Shown here piece after piece: positions 10,777-21,289 of a stretch of DNA of 64,000 nucleotides. Every line of letters starts with the position of its first letter. Positions within the stretch are counted from its first letter, which is position 1. The position numbers were made by a program, and so were the translations under genes. Origin of the DNA: Selaginella moellendorffii (lineage: Eukaryota; Streptophyta; Lycopodiopsida; Selaginellales; Selaginellaceae); contig NW_003314261.1 in assembly GCF_000143415.4 (NCBI RefSeq), forward strand, positions 62,001-126,000, given 5' to 3'. The notes below the pieces were generated by a model. The model saw nothing but the letters and a program-made list of their open reading frames with translations. It ran no database searches and was not told where the DNA came from.

Positions 10777-11765
10777 TCAGGGAAGCAGCCATCCCGTCAG
10801 AACCATTCTCCCAGACGCCACCTTGGTCACCTCTAGCTTACCACTGTTACCATTAACAGCACCATTGGCTGTGGAATCAACTAGCCTTCCCATTACCACG
10901 GTCGAGCTGCCATGAGCGTCCTTGTCACAAGCATGGTAACAAAGAAAGGCTCCACCTTTGAGCTTGTGGCCGCAATTGCCATGCTTGTCCTGCATTGCTT
11001 CCCCACAACTTTGATTGTAGTCTTCATTAGTGGCTCCTTTGTTGGAAGATTTGCCTGTTCTCCACGAGCTGAAGAGCCTTCTGGCCACTCTTGCTATCAC
11101 TGCCAGCTTCGAGGTGTCTGAGTCTGCTGCTAGAGCCCGAAGCAAGGCCACGCGGAGCCTCATTAGCGAAGCCATGGACATCCTCAATGCAAACTTGTCG
11201 TTATACACAACACTGAAAGGTGGTGGACTTTCAGGATAGGATGAAAGGAATCGTGAGCCTGCTTCTGCGATAACAGTGTCAACACAGGGAAGAACACCGT
11301 ATCTGTAAGTGTGTAAGTTTGGAAAGCGGTGCCATAGCTGCTCAGAAAAAGAAAGAGATTGAAAAACAAGAGAGGAATAACTCCTGCATACGTACCATCA
11401 CTCCCACCATAGAAGCAATCGATCCACCAAGCAAGTGTCCGGTAAGTCTCAGAGAAAAACCTTCACACTTCCCGCTGGGACCAAGTATGGAAATCAAAAA
11501 ACCATATCTTTTTTTATGATCCAGAGCTACCTGCTAAAGAAATGAAATACATGAGCAAAGAGCAAGCCTTTTTTCTTTCAAAACCTGACAGCTTGGGATT
11601 ATCTTCGGGGCTGTCTAGCTCAAAGGCAAGCTCTCTAGCTGCTGCCACCACACCAGCATGGTCATAGTGAGGATTTGATGACGAGATTTCATGTTTTGCT
11701 ATGTCAGACAAATTACCTGATGTGCATAGAGTATCAAACTTGTAGGGAATGAGAGCAAAGTATAA
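10777..11765 (-). pseudogene. Class-3 (DAG-lipase-like) protein lacking the catalytic serine, 5'-truncated
   Basis: Class-3 alpha/beta-hydrolase lipases of the plant DAG-lipase-like type cleave acyl esters with a Ser-Asp-His triad; the serine sits in GHSLGG. Three minus-strand exons read in family order. About 11765-11591 gives ...HYDHAGVVAAARELAFELDSPE, and 11467-11396 gives CEGFSLRLTGHLLGGSIASM. The exon 11337-10777 gives YGVLPCVDTV, then VVYNDKFALRMSMASLMRLR, corresponding to the family's cysteine/proline and VV..DD..PRLS segments. The nucleophile elbow is GHLLGG, so the nucleophile codon is TTG (Leu); one C-to-T change from TCG would explain it. The gene stops about 10 bases from the solo LTR at 11774, and no N-terminal exons are seen beyond that LTR. 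It is either a pseudo-enzyme or a decaying copy. Confidence 0.65.
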
Positions 11766-11773
11766 CCACTACT

Positions 11774-12985
11774 TGTAAGGAACCAACTCTCTAAGGTGTT
11801 GTAGGCTAAAGGATCCCTGAAAGCATGACCAAAATGATAAAGAGTTCATCGGATGGGACCGAGTCGAAGATAGAGTCCAAGGCCGACTCTGAGACCAAGT
11901 TTGAGATAGAGTTCGGGATCGAGTCCGAGGCTGAATCGGAGACCGAGTTCGAGATAGAGTTCGGGATCGAGTCCAAGGTTGAATCGGAGACCGAGTTCGA
12001 GACCGAGTTTGAGACAAAGTTCGAAATCCAAATCGGGTCCGAGAACGAGTCTGAGGTCGAGTCCGAAGTCGAGTCCGAGATCAGGTCCAAGATCGAGTCT
12101 GAGACCGAGTCCAAAGTCAGGTCCAAGATCGAATCCGAGATCGAGTCCGAGACCGAGTCCGAGACCGAGTCCGAGTACTAATATAGGTCAAGGGGTGAAA
12201 GCCCAAAGCATGCGTCTCCCCGTCTCCTAGGGGGGGGGGGGGGGGGGGGGGTTGCAGAGGGTTCCAAAAGTATAGTAGGGATAGTGAGGTCTAGGAACCA
12301 ATCTTGAAGGAACTCTCCAGTGGTGCTTCCAAACTGACTTAAGGTTGAGACTGGGGTCGAGGGGCCTTGGGTGGGAGTGAGTAGAGACTTGGGTGGTGCC
12401 GGAGGGGCCACCCCAGGAAGTGCTCAAGAGTAGCTCCCACTCCCGAAAGGGAAACCGATTGCGGTGCTCTCGACTCATGTGGAGTGGTGCCCCACTTGAG
12501 TACCGTGTGGCTCATTGGTCTTTGCCCTTCCTAGGGGCTTGGGCCTTCCTTCGGGATGGAAGTGGGGGGGTGAAGGTACCCATATCGGGCCATTAAGCCA
12601 CGGTGTTTTGCCCCAACGTCCCGAAGCAAATGTTGCACCCAAGACTTAGGATTTAGGGGGTCCCATAATCAAGTCTTGTGGTACCAAGGGGTGTTAGGAA
12701 CCTGGAGGCTTGGTGTGCTTGGCTGCTTGTGCCTGCGGGGAGTGTAGTCGAACCTTAAGTCCAATCTAACCTGAGGAGGGGGATTGGGAGAGATTTGGGA
12801 ATCCGTGGATGGATGGCTAACGCTCCGTTACTCGTGCAGTGAGTAGTTGAAACCAAGTAGGACCAAGTAGGAGCTGGTATCATAGGCGGGAACCTTGGCG
12901 AGAAAACTTAGCAAAAGTCAAGGTAGTGTTGGACGGATAGACGAGGTAAGCTGGCAAATTGGAAAAAAAAAATTTATGGCTTACA
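11774..12985. mobile_element. Solo LTR of a chromovirus family, with 5-bp target duplication
   Basis: Starts TGTAAGGAACC and ends GGCTTACA (matching inverted termini TGTAAG/CTTACA) and is flanked on both sides by CTACT (11769-11773 and 12986-12990). It is homologous along its length to the 5' LTR at 17668-19943. Inside are a GAGTCCGAG minisatellite, a long G run near 12229-12251 and the GTGGTGCCGGAGGGGCC block shared with the other LTR copies. No internal retroelement sequence is present, so it is the product of LTR-LTR recombination. Confidence 0.92.
11855..12178. repeat. GAGTCCGAG-type minisatellite inside the solo LTR
   Basis: About 320 bp of imperfect GAGTCCGAGACC / GAGTTCGAGATAGAGTTCGGG units. 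It keeps all plus frames open and encodes Glu/Ser-rich pseudo-peptides; I do not regard these as proteins. The corresponding place in the 17668 LTR copy is nearly empty, so the array length is variable between copies. Confidence 0.85.
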
Positions 12986-13209
12986 CTACTACACAAGAGC
13001 ATTATATTTCAACTACTTGGTATCAACTTAAATGTTAGTAGCAATTACAAATTTTATATTGTAATTTGACATATTCTTTAAAACTAAATAAGTTTATATA
13101 TGTTGATAGGTAGAGCTGCAATTTACACACACTCTTATATCTTCTATAGATAAATCTTGACAAATTATACTTATATTCATAAGTATCAAATAAATCCAAC
13201 AATTAAAAC

Positions 13210-16200
13210 TTACTCCCCATATTTCAAATATTCCACAGCATTAACAAACCATGCATTTTCTTCCACCATCACCTGCATATGTTTGTCAATTATCCCAACA
13301 AGGCCTGTGATCTTTAACTTCTCATATATGCGCTTTCTTTTGTGGATCTTTGGAACACTCCCACACATTAAATCATCGTTCTGAAACACATTAATATCTG
13401 TAGTAAAACAGATAATCCATTTCAAAAGCCCTCCTTGATGCAAAAACTGTTTAAACTTTGTGACAGCTATCTCCTCAATTTGTGATCTTTCCTTAAAACC
13501 TTTGTTGTGCAAAAACAGATCATCAATATCTAACCTGTCCAAAGCAATTATCAAGTTAAGTCAAAGAACAAATCATCAATGTCTAACCTGTCCAAGGCAC
13601 TTGTCAAGTCTGTCTTCGACCTAACTTTGTGTTGATATAGCGAGAAGACAGGAACTTGCTTCTCTCCTACCTTGCTGATGCAAGCAGCAATCATGTCAGG
13701 TCCAAATCTAATAACATTTCCACTATAAAAAAAAGGCCGAAAGGATTCCTACAACAAAACAAATTATTCCACAATTGAAAAATCAACAATGCAAGGAGAA
13801 TACCTGTTGCTTTCCTTGTAAAACCACCTCAAACTGCTCAAGCCATGCCAGAAAGGTCATCCCATTGTCCTCTTCAGGCATTTGCTGTATCATCTCACAG
13901 TTGTTTGACCTTGGCACTTGTAGAGGATGCTTGTAGACCGGATCCACTTTTTCCTTGTACACCTTTGGGATAAAATCCACTGGTGCCTTATTCTCCAAAA
14001 ACTGCAGAAGCAAGGGAGCGGAATACGGTTCAAACTTCACCCCTAGCTCTGACTTGCTGCAAACACCCATATCATTGATCAGCTTCTTCTGCACATCTAC
14101 ACTGGCTGTGAGATAGTTCCACAAAGCCCTCACTACAAGCGGTTCTCCAATCTCAACAGTTCGAAGGGAAACCTGTGCTGCATTCTGAGGAGCAGCTGAG
14201 CAGAAATCTGTATCCGGTTTGAAATGCAAAGGCTGGTAGCTGCTCTCCCCAGTCCGTCTCAGCCTGCCGATCCCTGCTTGTACAAATCTCAAATCACTGT
14301 CCGTGACTGCCAGGCTTACAGGAACTCCCGTGTACACCCGCAGCAGCAATAAAGTTATGACCACCTCCCAACACCCAGGATGGAATGATGGTAGTGCAAA
14401 GAACTTCACAACATCGTCCCACACAGATCTGTTGATGGAGAGGGCAGGGCCTGGTCGCCTACACAAATCATCTGCCTTCTTCAAGAAATAGTCTGTAGCG
14501 ACCAATCGTTGCTCCTCTGAATCCCGTAAGAACATCTGTAACACTGTCACGTAAAACCTGTATCTGCCTCTGTAAACACCAAAGATCGTGCTGAAGTCGA
14601 AATCACACACGTCTTTCACAAACTTCACTGTGTACTCCTTGATAGATTCGGCACTAGAAAAATGCCCAAAGTCAGAGTACACATAATAGCTGAGTTTGTC
14701 TTTCACGGTCTCTGAAAGGGAGTCTAGCATCCGTATCAAATGCCGGCCTGTCCCAGATATTATGGTATTTTCGAACTTCATGTCACGCAGAGCCAAGGCG
14801 AGCTTGTCTAGCATCGACAGGTTAACGTCACTCACAGTCAGGCCCCTAAACCTGTTCTCCAGCAAATGTGATAGTTCTTGGCATTCGTCTATTACCACAA
14901 CGCCCTTATCATCCCAGCGTACCTGTCTTTTAAGCTCATCGAGAATGTCAGGAAAGATGTCGCTTGCAGCTTCAATGTCGGATGAATTCCGGATCAGACT
15001 GAGTATTCTCCTCGTCAGCTCCCTCCATGGATCACGCCATGGATAATTCAAGTGTGAAAAGTATAGCTGCACAACACAAACAATTTAGCTCCCTCACAAA
15101 CCAAACACGAATCTTACTTGCTTAAAAAGCCAGACGAGCCGGGTAACGTCGATGCCTGCAGAGCGAGCTTCTCTCAAAATGTAAAACCTCGATATGAAAA
15201 CTGCTGTAAGGCACACCATTAAGGCGTCTTCTGGGATGACTCCCTCGGGATACAAGCGTCCCAATTCTGTTGCAACGTGATAAAGATCTCGAGAACCTTC
15301 ATCCCCTGATCCGCTCTCCGTAACACCCGTCAAGTAAATGGAGTCCCTCTGACAAGATATTTCGTAGAGCGTCCTTGTTTTGCCACTGCCAGAAGCATCA
15401 ATCAAGAAGCAGAGGTCTGTATCCCGCAGCTTCCCAAGCACCTCTGACGCAGACCCGATATAATCTCCATCCTCCAGCCCCTCTAGTAACAGAACCGCCC
15501 TGCCTTTTAAGGTACATAACTCCTTGCTGCTACGAGAATAAGAGTGCTTAAAATATTGCTCTGGAGGCATGGAAGGAAGACGTTCCTTCACCCGTTCCCA
15601 AACTTCAGCACAGACGTCTTCAACGTTCTTCCGGGTTAGTGCCCCTGGAACAGCGATGGCCACAGAATTAAACACAGCCAAAGGGCAAACAGGATCGAAC
15701 AGGACCACAAGGATGCGGAGATTACCACACAGAGAGTAACACAAGACAGATGTCAGGAAGCAAAAATCCCTACATGGAAGCCAGAGCAGGATCCTGACCA
15801 GAAGTAGTCCAGTGGAGCAGGAAAACTTGAAACGCAAAACCCAGCTCTAAGCCGAAGAAGACACAGACAGCATTAATACAACGCAAGGGAAGCAGATGGC
15901 CGTGAATTTAATTACAACCACAAGCCAGACACAAGCACCCAAGAACAACCTTGAAACCCTATAGACATCCGCCGATAGGAATGGGACTTCCGACATGGAT
16001 GCATGTGCAAGGAAACAAAGGGCTTTCACAAATTGCTTACCAGATCTGCGGATTCCATGGGGCACTGCAACATTCACAACATAACAAAGTTAGTATAAAA
16101 AACTATCAATAAACATGGCCAGAAGCCATAGCCATACAAGGATGACTAAGGATCCACAAGGGAGTATGCGTCAGCATAGCCAACCTATGACTTACCATTA

Positions 16201-16436
16201 CTTCTGAGGAGGAGGAGTTTTTCCTCCCGCAGCTGTTCTTCCTTCTTCCGCAGCTGCTCTTTCTCATTCCGCAGCTGCTCTTCCTTCTTCTGCAGCCGCT
16301 CTTTCTCCTTCAGCCAGTATTCCGCCAGAGATTGATTGCCACTCTGAAGGGCAGAGAGAAAAGATTCCCCAACCGCTTGGATCTGCGGCTCAAGAAGCGC
16401 GATTTGAGCCTGCACCTTAGCCAATTCCTCGTCCAT
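13210..16436 (-). CDS. Crinkler-type protein: coiled coil, P-loop NTPase and REase-like C terminus
   Basis: Six exons read without a stop for about 846 codons: 16436-16196, 16064-16041, 15644-15118, 15066-13804, 13748-13588 and 13534-13210. All junctions are GT-AG and phase-consistent. Residues 1-80 form a charged coiled coil with KKEEQLRNEKEQLRKKEEQL repeats. LIDASGSGKTRT (about 169-180) is a Walker A loop and GVVVIDECQEL (about 319-329) a Walker B box. The C-terminal exons hold RFGPDMIAA followed by SLYQHKVR, which could be the Asp and QxK of a restriction-endonuclease-like fold. This order fits the Crinkler/CR effector family known from oomycetes, chytrids and some free-living eukaryotes including plants (established knowledge; exact assignment is my inference). 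Function in plants is unknown. A relic of the last exons lies at 37818 and a diverged NTPase at 43440. The first exon diverges from a plus-strand fragment, with about 300 bp between them. Confidence 0.75.
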
Positions 16437-16742
16437 TTTGGTAGCTGAAACCCTTTCTTGAAACCATCTTGTATGGAATCGTCAGGAACCGCACGATCTT
16501 CATCCGACGGCCTGGTGTTTTAGACCATTAACTCAATTATAAACACAGCCACACTTTTGTTTGTTTAAGCGATTTTACAGTTTTGTAGGGTCTTCCCATG
16601 CGCTGGCCACCAAAGTGGAGAATGTTGCCAAGGCCATCCTATCCACAATCACCTCTTGTACCACACTGTTTTGTTTTCCCTCTGTAGATTCTAGAGCTCC
16701 AGGCGAGTGGGGCGAGATCCAGAGCCCAAGCGTGCAGACAAG

Positions 16743-17056
16743 ATGGATTTGGCTGTTCTGGCAGAAGAAGCTATGGAGGTTGATATTTCCTCGGCTCCTC
16801 TAGGCTCCTCCACCCTTGGACGAAGATGGTGCCGTTTGTGCACTCTCCAAAGCTCTTGTCCTCACTCCACAGCCTGGCGAGGTCGTCTCCCCAACGAACT
16901 CCTTGATCACACAGTACCAGTCAGAGATTGATCGCGTACTCAAGAGCCAGGGAGAAGCTGACAGACTGCATCCTGTAGCAGTACCAGCAACTGGAATCCG
17001 ACAAGTCGCTGCTGCCACCACTGCCATCTTCCAACTCGTCCAAACAATCGCTGGAG
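16743..17056 (+). pseudogene. Gene fragment of unknown family truncated by copia A
   Basis: ATG at 16743 opens MDLAVLAEEAMEVDISS. A second segment in another frame from about 16801 reads APPPLDEDGAVCALSKAL and then SLITQYQSEIDRVLKSQGEADR before reaching the LTR at 17057. A short intron or frameshift between the two is needed. The YQSEIDRL-like helix recalls coiled-coil proteins, but I do not assign a family. The reading frame runs straight into the copia LTR, so the 3' part of the gene has been separated or lost. Confidence 0.4.
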
Positions 17057-17295
17057 TGTTGTGATGTGAAAAGGGATGGACATAACACTCATGAGCTCGT
17101 TCATTGTGTTCCGACTCTTTTTACATGACTCAAGGGACATGACTCATACCACGTGGACATGCCATGTCAGCTGATCGAGACTGACATCTTGACACTCCCA
17201 CTCTGGCTGGATCAGCTGAGAGGATGGACTACCCCTCCCACTCAGCCGAAACAGATGGAGAGCAGACTCCCAGTGCAGCGCGATGCCATTCAAAC
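17057..17295 (-). mobile_element. Copia A 3' end: LTR (17057-17194) and end of pol
   Basis: Reverse complement of the 3' end of the complete relative at 57.3-61.7 kb. TGTTGTGATG..CATCTTGACA (138 bp) corresponds to the LTR at 61560-61681, and 17195-17295 corresponds to 61461-61559 just after its RNase H. It is cut at 17295 by the LTR of copia B; the other side of this copia A copy resumes at 34821. Confidence 0.85.
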
Positions 17296-17667
17296 TGTTG
17301 TGGTTTTATTGAGATTGAATTCTCTAGATCGAAACAACCACCAAAAGAAAAGAATTAACCGGATGTGTCTCCCTACGTGATGTGCCAGCCATGTGGCTGT
17401 CCACCTACTCTAACAGTCCCACTCGGACAGACACCTAAGGCTGCACAGAACTGGGAGAACTTCGGCGTGGACAATGGCTTTGTAAGCACATCTGTGGGCA
17501 TGTCCTGTGTGGGGCAGTAGCTAAGCTAGATTACCCCATCTTCGAACTGGTCCCATAAGAAGTGATGCATTGTGTCCATGTGTTTTTTCTGGGAATTAAT
17601 TTTGCGATGTTTACTCAAGGCTATGCAGCATTGATCATCGCAATAGATTAGTGTTGATTACCAAAGT
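17296..17667 (-). mobile_element. Copia B 3' part: LTR (17296-17415) and RNase H tail
   Basis: The LTR runs TGTTGTGGTTTTATTG to CTACTCTAACA and matches the one at 34726-34820. Beyond it, minus-strand sequence reads HFLWDQFEDG..TQDMPTDVLTKPL and ends GVCPSG, the C-terminal RNase H of a copia polyprotein, with stops. It breaks at 17667, where the chromovirus LTR begins. The gag and protease half of the same element is at 33438-34618. Confidence 0.85.
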
Positions 17668-18283
17668 TGTAAGGAACCAACTCCCCAAGTTGATGTAGGC
17701 TAAAGGATCCCCGAAAGCATGACCAAGACCAAGTCCGAGTACTAATACAAGTCGAGGGGGGGGAGGGGGCTGCGGGAGGGGGGGTTCCAAAAGTATAATA
17801 GGGATAGTGAGGTACAGGAATCAGTCTTGAAGGAACTCTCTAGTGGTGCTTCCAAACTGACTTGAGGTTGAGATTAGGGGTTGAGGGGCCTTACTAAACA
17901 TGGACTTGGGTGGTGCCGGAGGGGCCACCCCAGGAAGTGCTCAAGAGCAACTTCTACTCCCGAAAGGGAAACTGACTGCGGTGCTCTCAGCTCATGTGGA
18001 GTGGTGCCCCATTTGAGTACCTTGCAGCTCATTGGTCCTTGCCCTGCCTAGGGGCTTGGGCCTTCCCTTCGGTTTAGGGTTTAGGGTAAGTGGGGAGTAA
18101 GAGTACCCACACCAGGCCGTTAGGCCATGGTGTTAACCCCCGGTCTCCCGAAGCAAGTGGTGCACCTAAGGCTTGGGATTTACAAGTCTTGTTGTACTAA
18201 GGGATGTTAGGAACTTGGAGGCTTGGTGTGCTTAGCTGTTTGTGCCTGCGGGGAGTGTAGCCGAACCTTAAGTCCAGTCTAAC

Positions 18284-19724
18284 TATGAGACATCAAATCC
18301 CTAGGCCCCAAAGTGGAGCCAAAATGGTGCCACGTGGTAGTGGCCAAAGCGAAAGCCAAATGAGTGTAACACGTTTGGACTAAAAGCTCCGACTTGAATG
18401 GTCGAGAGCGGGAGTAGAACTCCCAACAAAGTGCTCGAGGAACAAACATGAAGCAAGCAATAAGTGAGTCTCTAAAAAAGGGACACGAGATGGACCTGAG
18501 ATGGAGTCCGAGATGGACCCGAGATGGAGTCTGAGATGGAGTCCGAGATGGACCCAAGATGGAGTCCGAGATGGAACCGAGATGGAGTCCAAGATGGATT
18601 CGAGATGGAGTCTGAGATGGACCTGAGATGGAGTCCGAGATGGACTCGAGATGGAGTCCGAGATGGAGTCCAAGATGGACCCGAAATGGACCCAAGATGG
18701 AGTCCAAGATGAACCCGAGATGGAGTCTAAGATGGAGTTCGAGATGGAACCGGGATCGAGACCGAGACCGGGACCGAGACCAGGACCGAGACCGAGTCCG
18801 AGTCCGAGGTGTGGGGGTTGGAGCCCAGTGGAGCTAGTTTTTTTCCCAGGAAGGCCATACCCAGCTGTTGGGTGATGGGATGACCACTGGGAAGTCCAAG
18901 ACTAGAATGAATACGGACAGACAAGCGGGGTAGCTTGGTGAAGTGTTCAAGAGCCAGCTTTAGTTCCCTTGGGAGATTGAATGGTTGATGCTCCCAGTCC
19001 AAGTGTGGGTGGCACTACCTACTTGGATACCTAGTGTGGCTCAATGGAACCTCGCTCTAAGCCTATGGCTAAAGCACCCAAGTACGGAAGGCGGGGAGAG
19101 TACCCAGGTGGCTCATGTAAGGCCACGATGTTCCGAAATGTTGCTCCAAAGTCCCAGATTGTGGAAAAGAAGAGGAGTAGACCTTTAGCGTAGTGGCTAA
19201 GGATATAATGACATGGTGAGGAAGTCCTAGAGGACATTGGGACTTAGTGGTTGGGCCTGTGGGCCTTGACCCAGTGGCAGTGTTGGTGAACATAGCCATG
19301 GGTAGGACGGGACTTAGTGGGGATTGAAAGAGGGATATTGGGGAAGGTTGTTCCCCTTGTCAGTGGGCATCCTAAGGATGCTAAGGAGTGGATCTGGGAT
19401 GACCACTTATGGATGGTTGGCTCAGTCTTGGAAAGATAGGATTGTGATGTAAGTAGTATTGGACCACCAGTGCGGCGAAGGTGATTGAGCATAGCCTTAG
19501 CATAATAGGCTGCTCTGTCAGTGGTACCTTTGAGTGTCGGTCATATGATCGGACACATGGAGCACTTGGACCAAGTGCAAAGGTTGAGTGGCAAGGATGC
19601 CATTCTCAGGGCTAGCCAGCCCCAGTCCAAAATGGGACTTATGGAGGTTGTGAGTGAGACTCCTCCAATTAGTCGGAGGTGTGGTTAAGTGACTAAAGTA
19701 GAATGGAAAATTTAATCGCTTACA
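18284..19724. mobile_element. Solo LTR of a related family nested in the chromovirus LTR
   Basis: The insert starts TATGAGAC, ends CGCTTACA and is flanked by CTAAC at 18279-18283 and 19725-19729, a 5-bp target duplication. Its middle (AAGTGTTCAAGAGCCAGC, GAGAGTACCCAGGTGGCTC, TAAGGCCACGATG) is a diverged version of the host LTR. It lacks gag-pol sequence. The first bases differ at two positions from the expected TGTAAG terminus, presumably by mutation. Confidence 0.8.
18486..18810. repeat. GAGATGGAGTCC minisatellite inside the nested solo LTR
   Basis: About 27 imperfect 12-base units GAGATGGAGTCC / GAGATGGACCCG, ending in a GACCGAGACCGG variant tract. Open frames through it are low-complexity artefacts. 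Confidence 0.9.
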
Positions 19725-19946
19725 CTAACCTGAGGAGGAGGATTGGGAGAGTTTGGGAATCCATGGATGGATGGCTAATGCTCCATTGCTTGTGCAGTGA
19801 GTAGTTGAAACCAAGTAGGACCAAATAGGAGCTGGTACAATAAGCGGGAACCTTGGTGAGGGAAATTAGCTAAAGCTAAGGCAGTTTTCATTGGATAGAT
19901 GAGGTAAGCTAGCAAATGGAAAAGGAAAACTTTGTGGCTTATAATT

Positions 19947-19960
19947 TGGTATCGAAGCCT
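19947..19960 (+). promoter_or_regulatory. Primer-binding site of the chromovirus
   Basis: TGGTATCGAAGCCT lies three bases after the LTR end and closely resembles TGGTATCAGAGC, the site complementary to initiator tRNA-Met used by many plant LTR retrotransposons. Confidence 0.8.
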
Positions 19961-20002
19961 TTTCCTCAGTTCTAGCAAAGGATAGAGGCAGATTGCTGGG
20001 AG

Positions 20003-21252
20003 ATGGCAAGGACAGGACATAAACAAACAAAGGCGGAGACGGGACTACCTCCGGAGCTGGAGCCTTTGGTCGAACAAGAACCTATATATGAGAAATCCTT
20101 GCACGAGGAGGACTCCAGTGAGGATACTTCCAAACAGGAGTCTAGTGGGGAGGTTCGGTCGTCCAAGGCTCGATTGGACGTTCTAGAAGGACAATTGGCT
20201 TAAACTAATGCCCTACTAGAGACTCTTGTACGCAAGCTAAAGTGTGACAAGAAGCCGAAGAAAAAGCAAAAGATTGCGGATGCTGGCAACACAGAAGGTG
20301 CGGACCCTTCAGCAGGGACTGAGGCAGAACCAAACAAGGTTGAACAGACCGAAGTGAAATCAGTCCCTCAAGCAGTTCCCAAGTACAAACCAAAGCGCCC
20401 ACCAGTCTTCAAGGGAGTGAACGACTATAAGGTGGTGGAGGATTGGTTTTATGATATGGAGGGCTACTTCCGAACGTTACAGTTACCGAGCTTGGAGAAG
20501 GTCCCATGTGCAAAACCATACTTAGCAGATAATGCCAAGTCTTGGTGAAGAACGGCAGAGGCCAACGAAGGACTGGTGGCCACTTGGGACATAATTAAGG
20601 CGAGGATCCGCGCGATTTACGTTCCTCCGAATGCTACTCTGCATCTAAGAGATGAGCTGAGTAAGCTGAAGCAAACTGGAATCATTCAGGAGTATGTGAA
20701 TGGGTTTATGGCAAAGAGGATACTTGTTACAGATATGGGTGATATGGATGCGTTCCATGCCTTCATATCAGGCTTGCAAACTTGGGCTTGCAGTGAGGTG
20801 ATGCGTTGAAACCCGACCAACTACAAGGAAGCATTGGATGCAGCTATCAAGGTGCATTTCAATAATAACCTGCAAAAGGGGAACACGACGGGGTTGGGGT
20901 CCACGTTTAGCGAAGGGGCCAAACCAAGGGGAACGATGGCAAAGGGAAATTCTCAAAATTCTTAGAGAGTTTCTCTAAGAATGAGTCCTCGGAGTTCCGG
21001 AAAGGCAGATCTGGTGGCCAGCGAGTGAGTATGTGGGGGAGTCAAGCAAAAAGAGACAAACCCACAGATAAGAAGGGCAAGTTAGCTAATAGCGTGAGAA
21101 ACAACATATGCTACAACTGTGGTGAAGCGGGACACTTCTCGAGGAAATGTCCCTACTCAAAAAAGGCCAGAGCCAATATGGCCATTAAGTCGGGTGAAAT
21201 CCAAACTAAGGTATGTGATCTAGTCCCTAGCTCAAAGTTACTCATTACATGA
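20003..21252 (+). pseudogene. gag: Chromovirus gag (capsid and zinc knuckle), with stops
   Basis: The frame opens at ATG 20003 (MARTGHKQTK...) and is interrupted by stops near 20203, 20548 and 20809. Recognisable capsid pieces are PPVFKGVNDYKVVEDWFYDMEGYF and TWDIIKARIRAIYVPPNATLHLRDELSKLKQ, followed by a CCHC zinc knuckle, CYNCGEAGHFSRKC, at about 21110-21151. Gag would form the cytoplasmic particle that packages element RNA. Several stops and frame changes show it is inactive. Confidence 0.85.
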
Positions 21253-21289
21253 GCAACTTTGGTAAAGAGTTGTTTGTGAGATGTACTAG

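Larger units (their letters stand above)
17668..19943 (+). mobile_element. Chromovirus 5' LTR, enlarged by an inserted solo LTR
   Basis: Starts TGTAAGGAACCAACTCC and ends near GGCTTATA at 19943, collinear with the solo LTR at 11774-12985 except for a 1,441-bp insertion at 18284-19724. Without that insertion the LTR is about 0.83 kb; it lacks most of the minisatellite of the solo copy. The primer-binding site follows directly. The left flank is AAAGT; the matching right target copy is lost because the 3' LTR is truncated at 33437. Confidence 0.85.

Noticed and set aside
11825-12181. Glu/Ser-rich 118-codon frame and its antisense Asp/Ser-rich frame
   Set aside because: Both are translations of the LTR minisatellite at 11855-12178.
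15847-16077. Minus-strand frame with hydrophobic C terminus as a membrane protein
   Set aside because: It is intron sequence around the 24-nt exon 2 of the Crinkler-type gene; splicing explains the region better.
18524-18837. Met/Glu/Trp-rich frames (WSPRW repeats)
   Set aside because: Translations of the 12-base minisatellite in the nested solo LTR.
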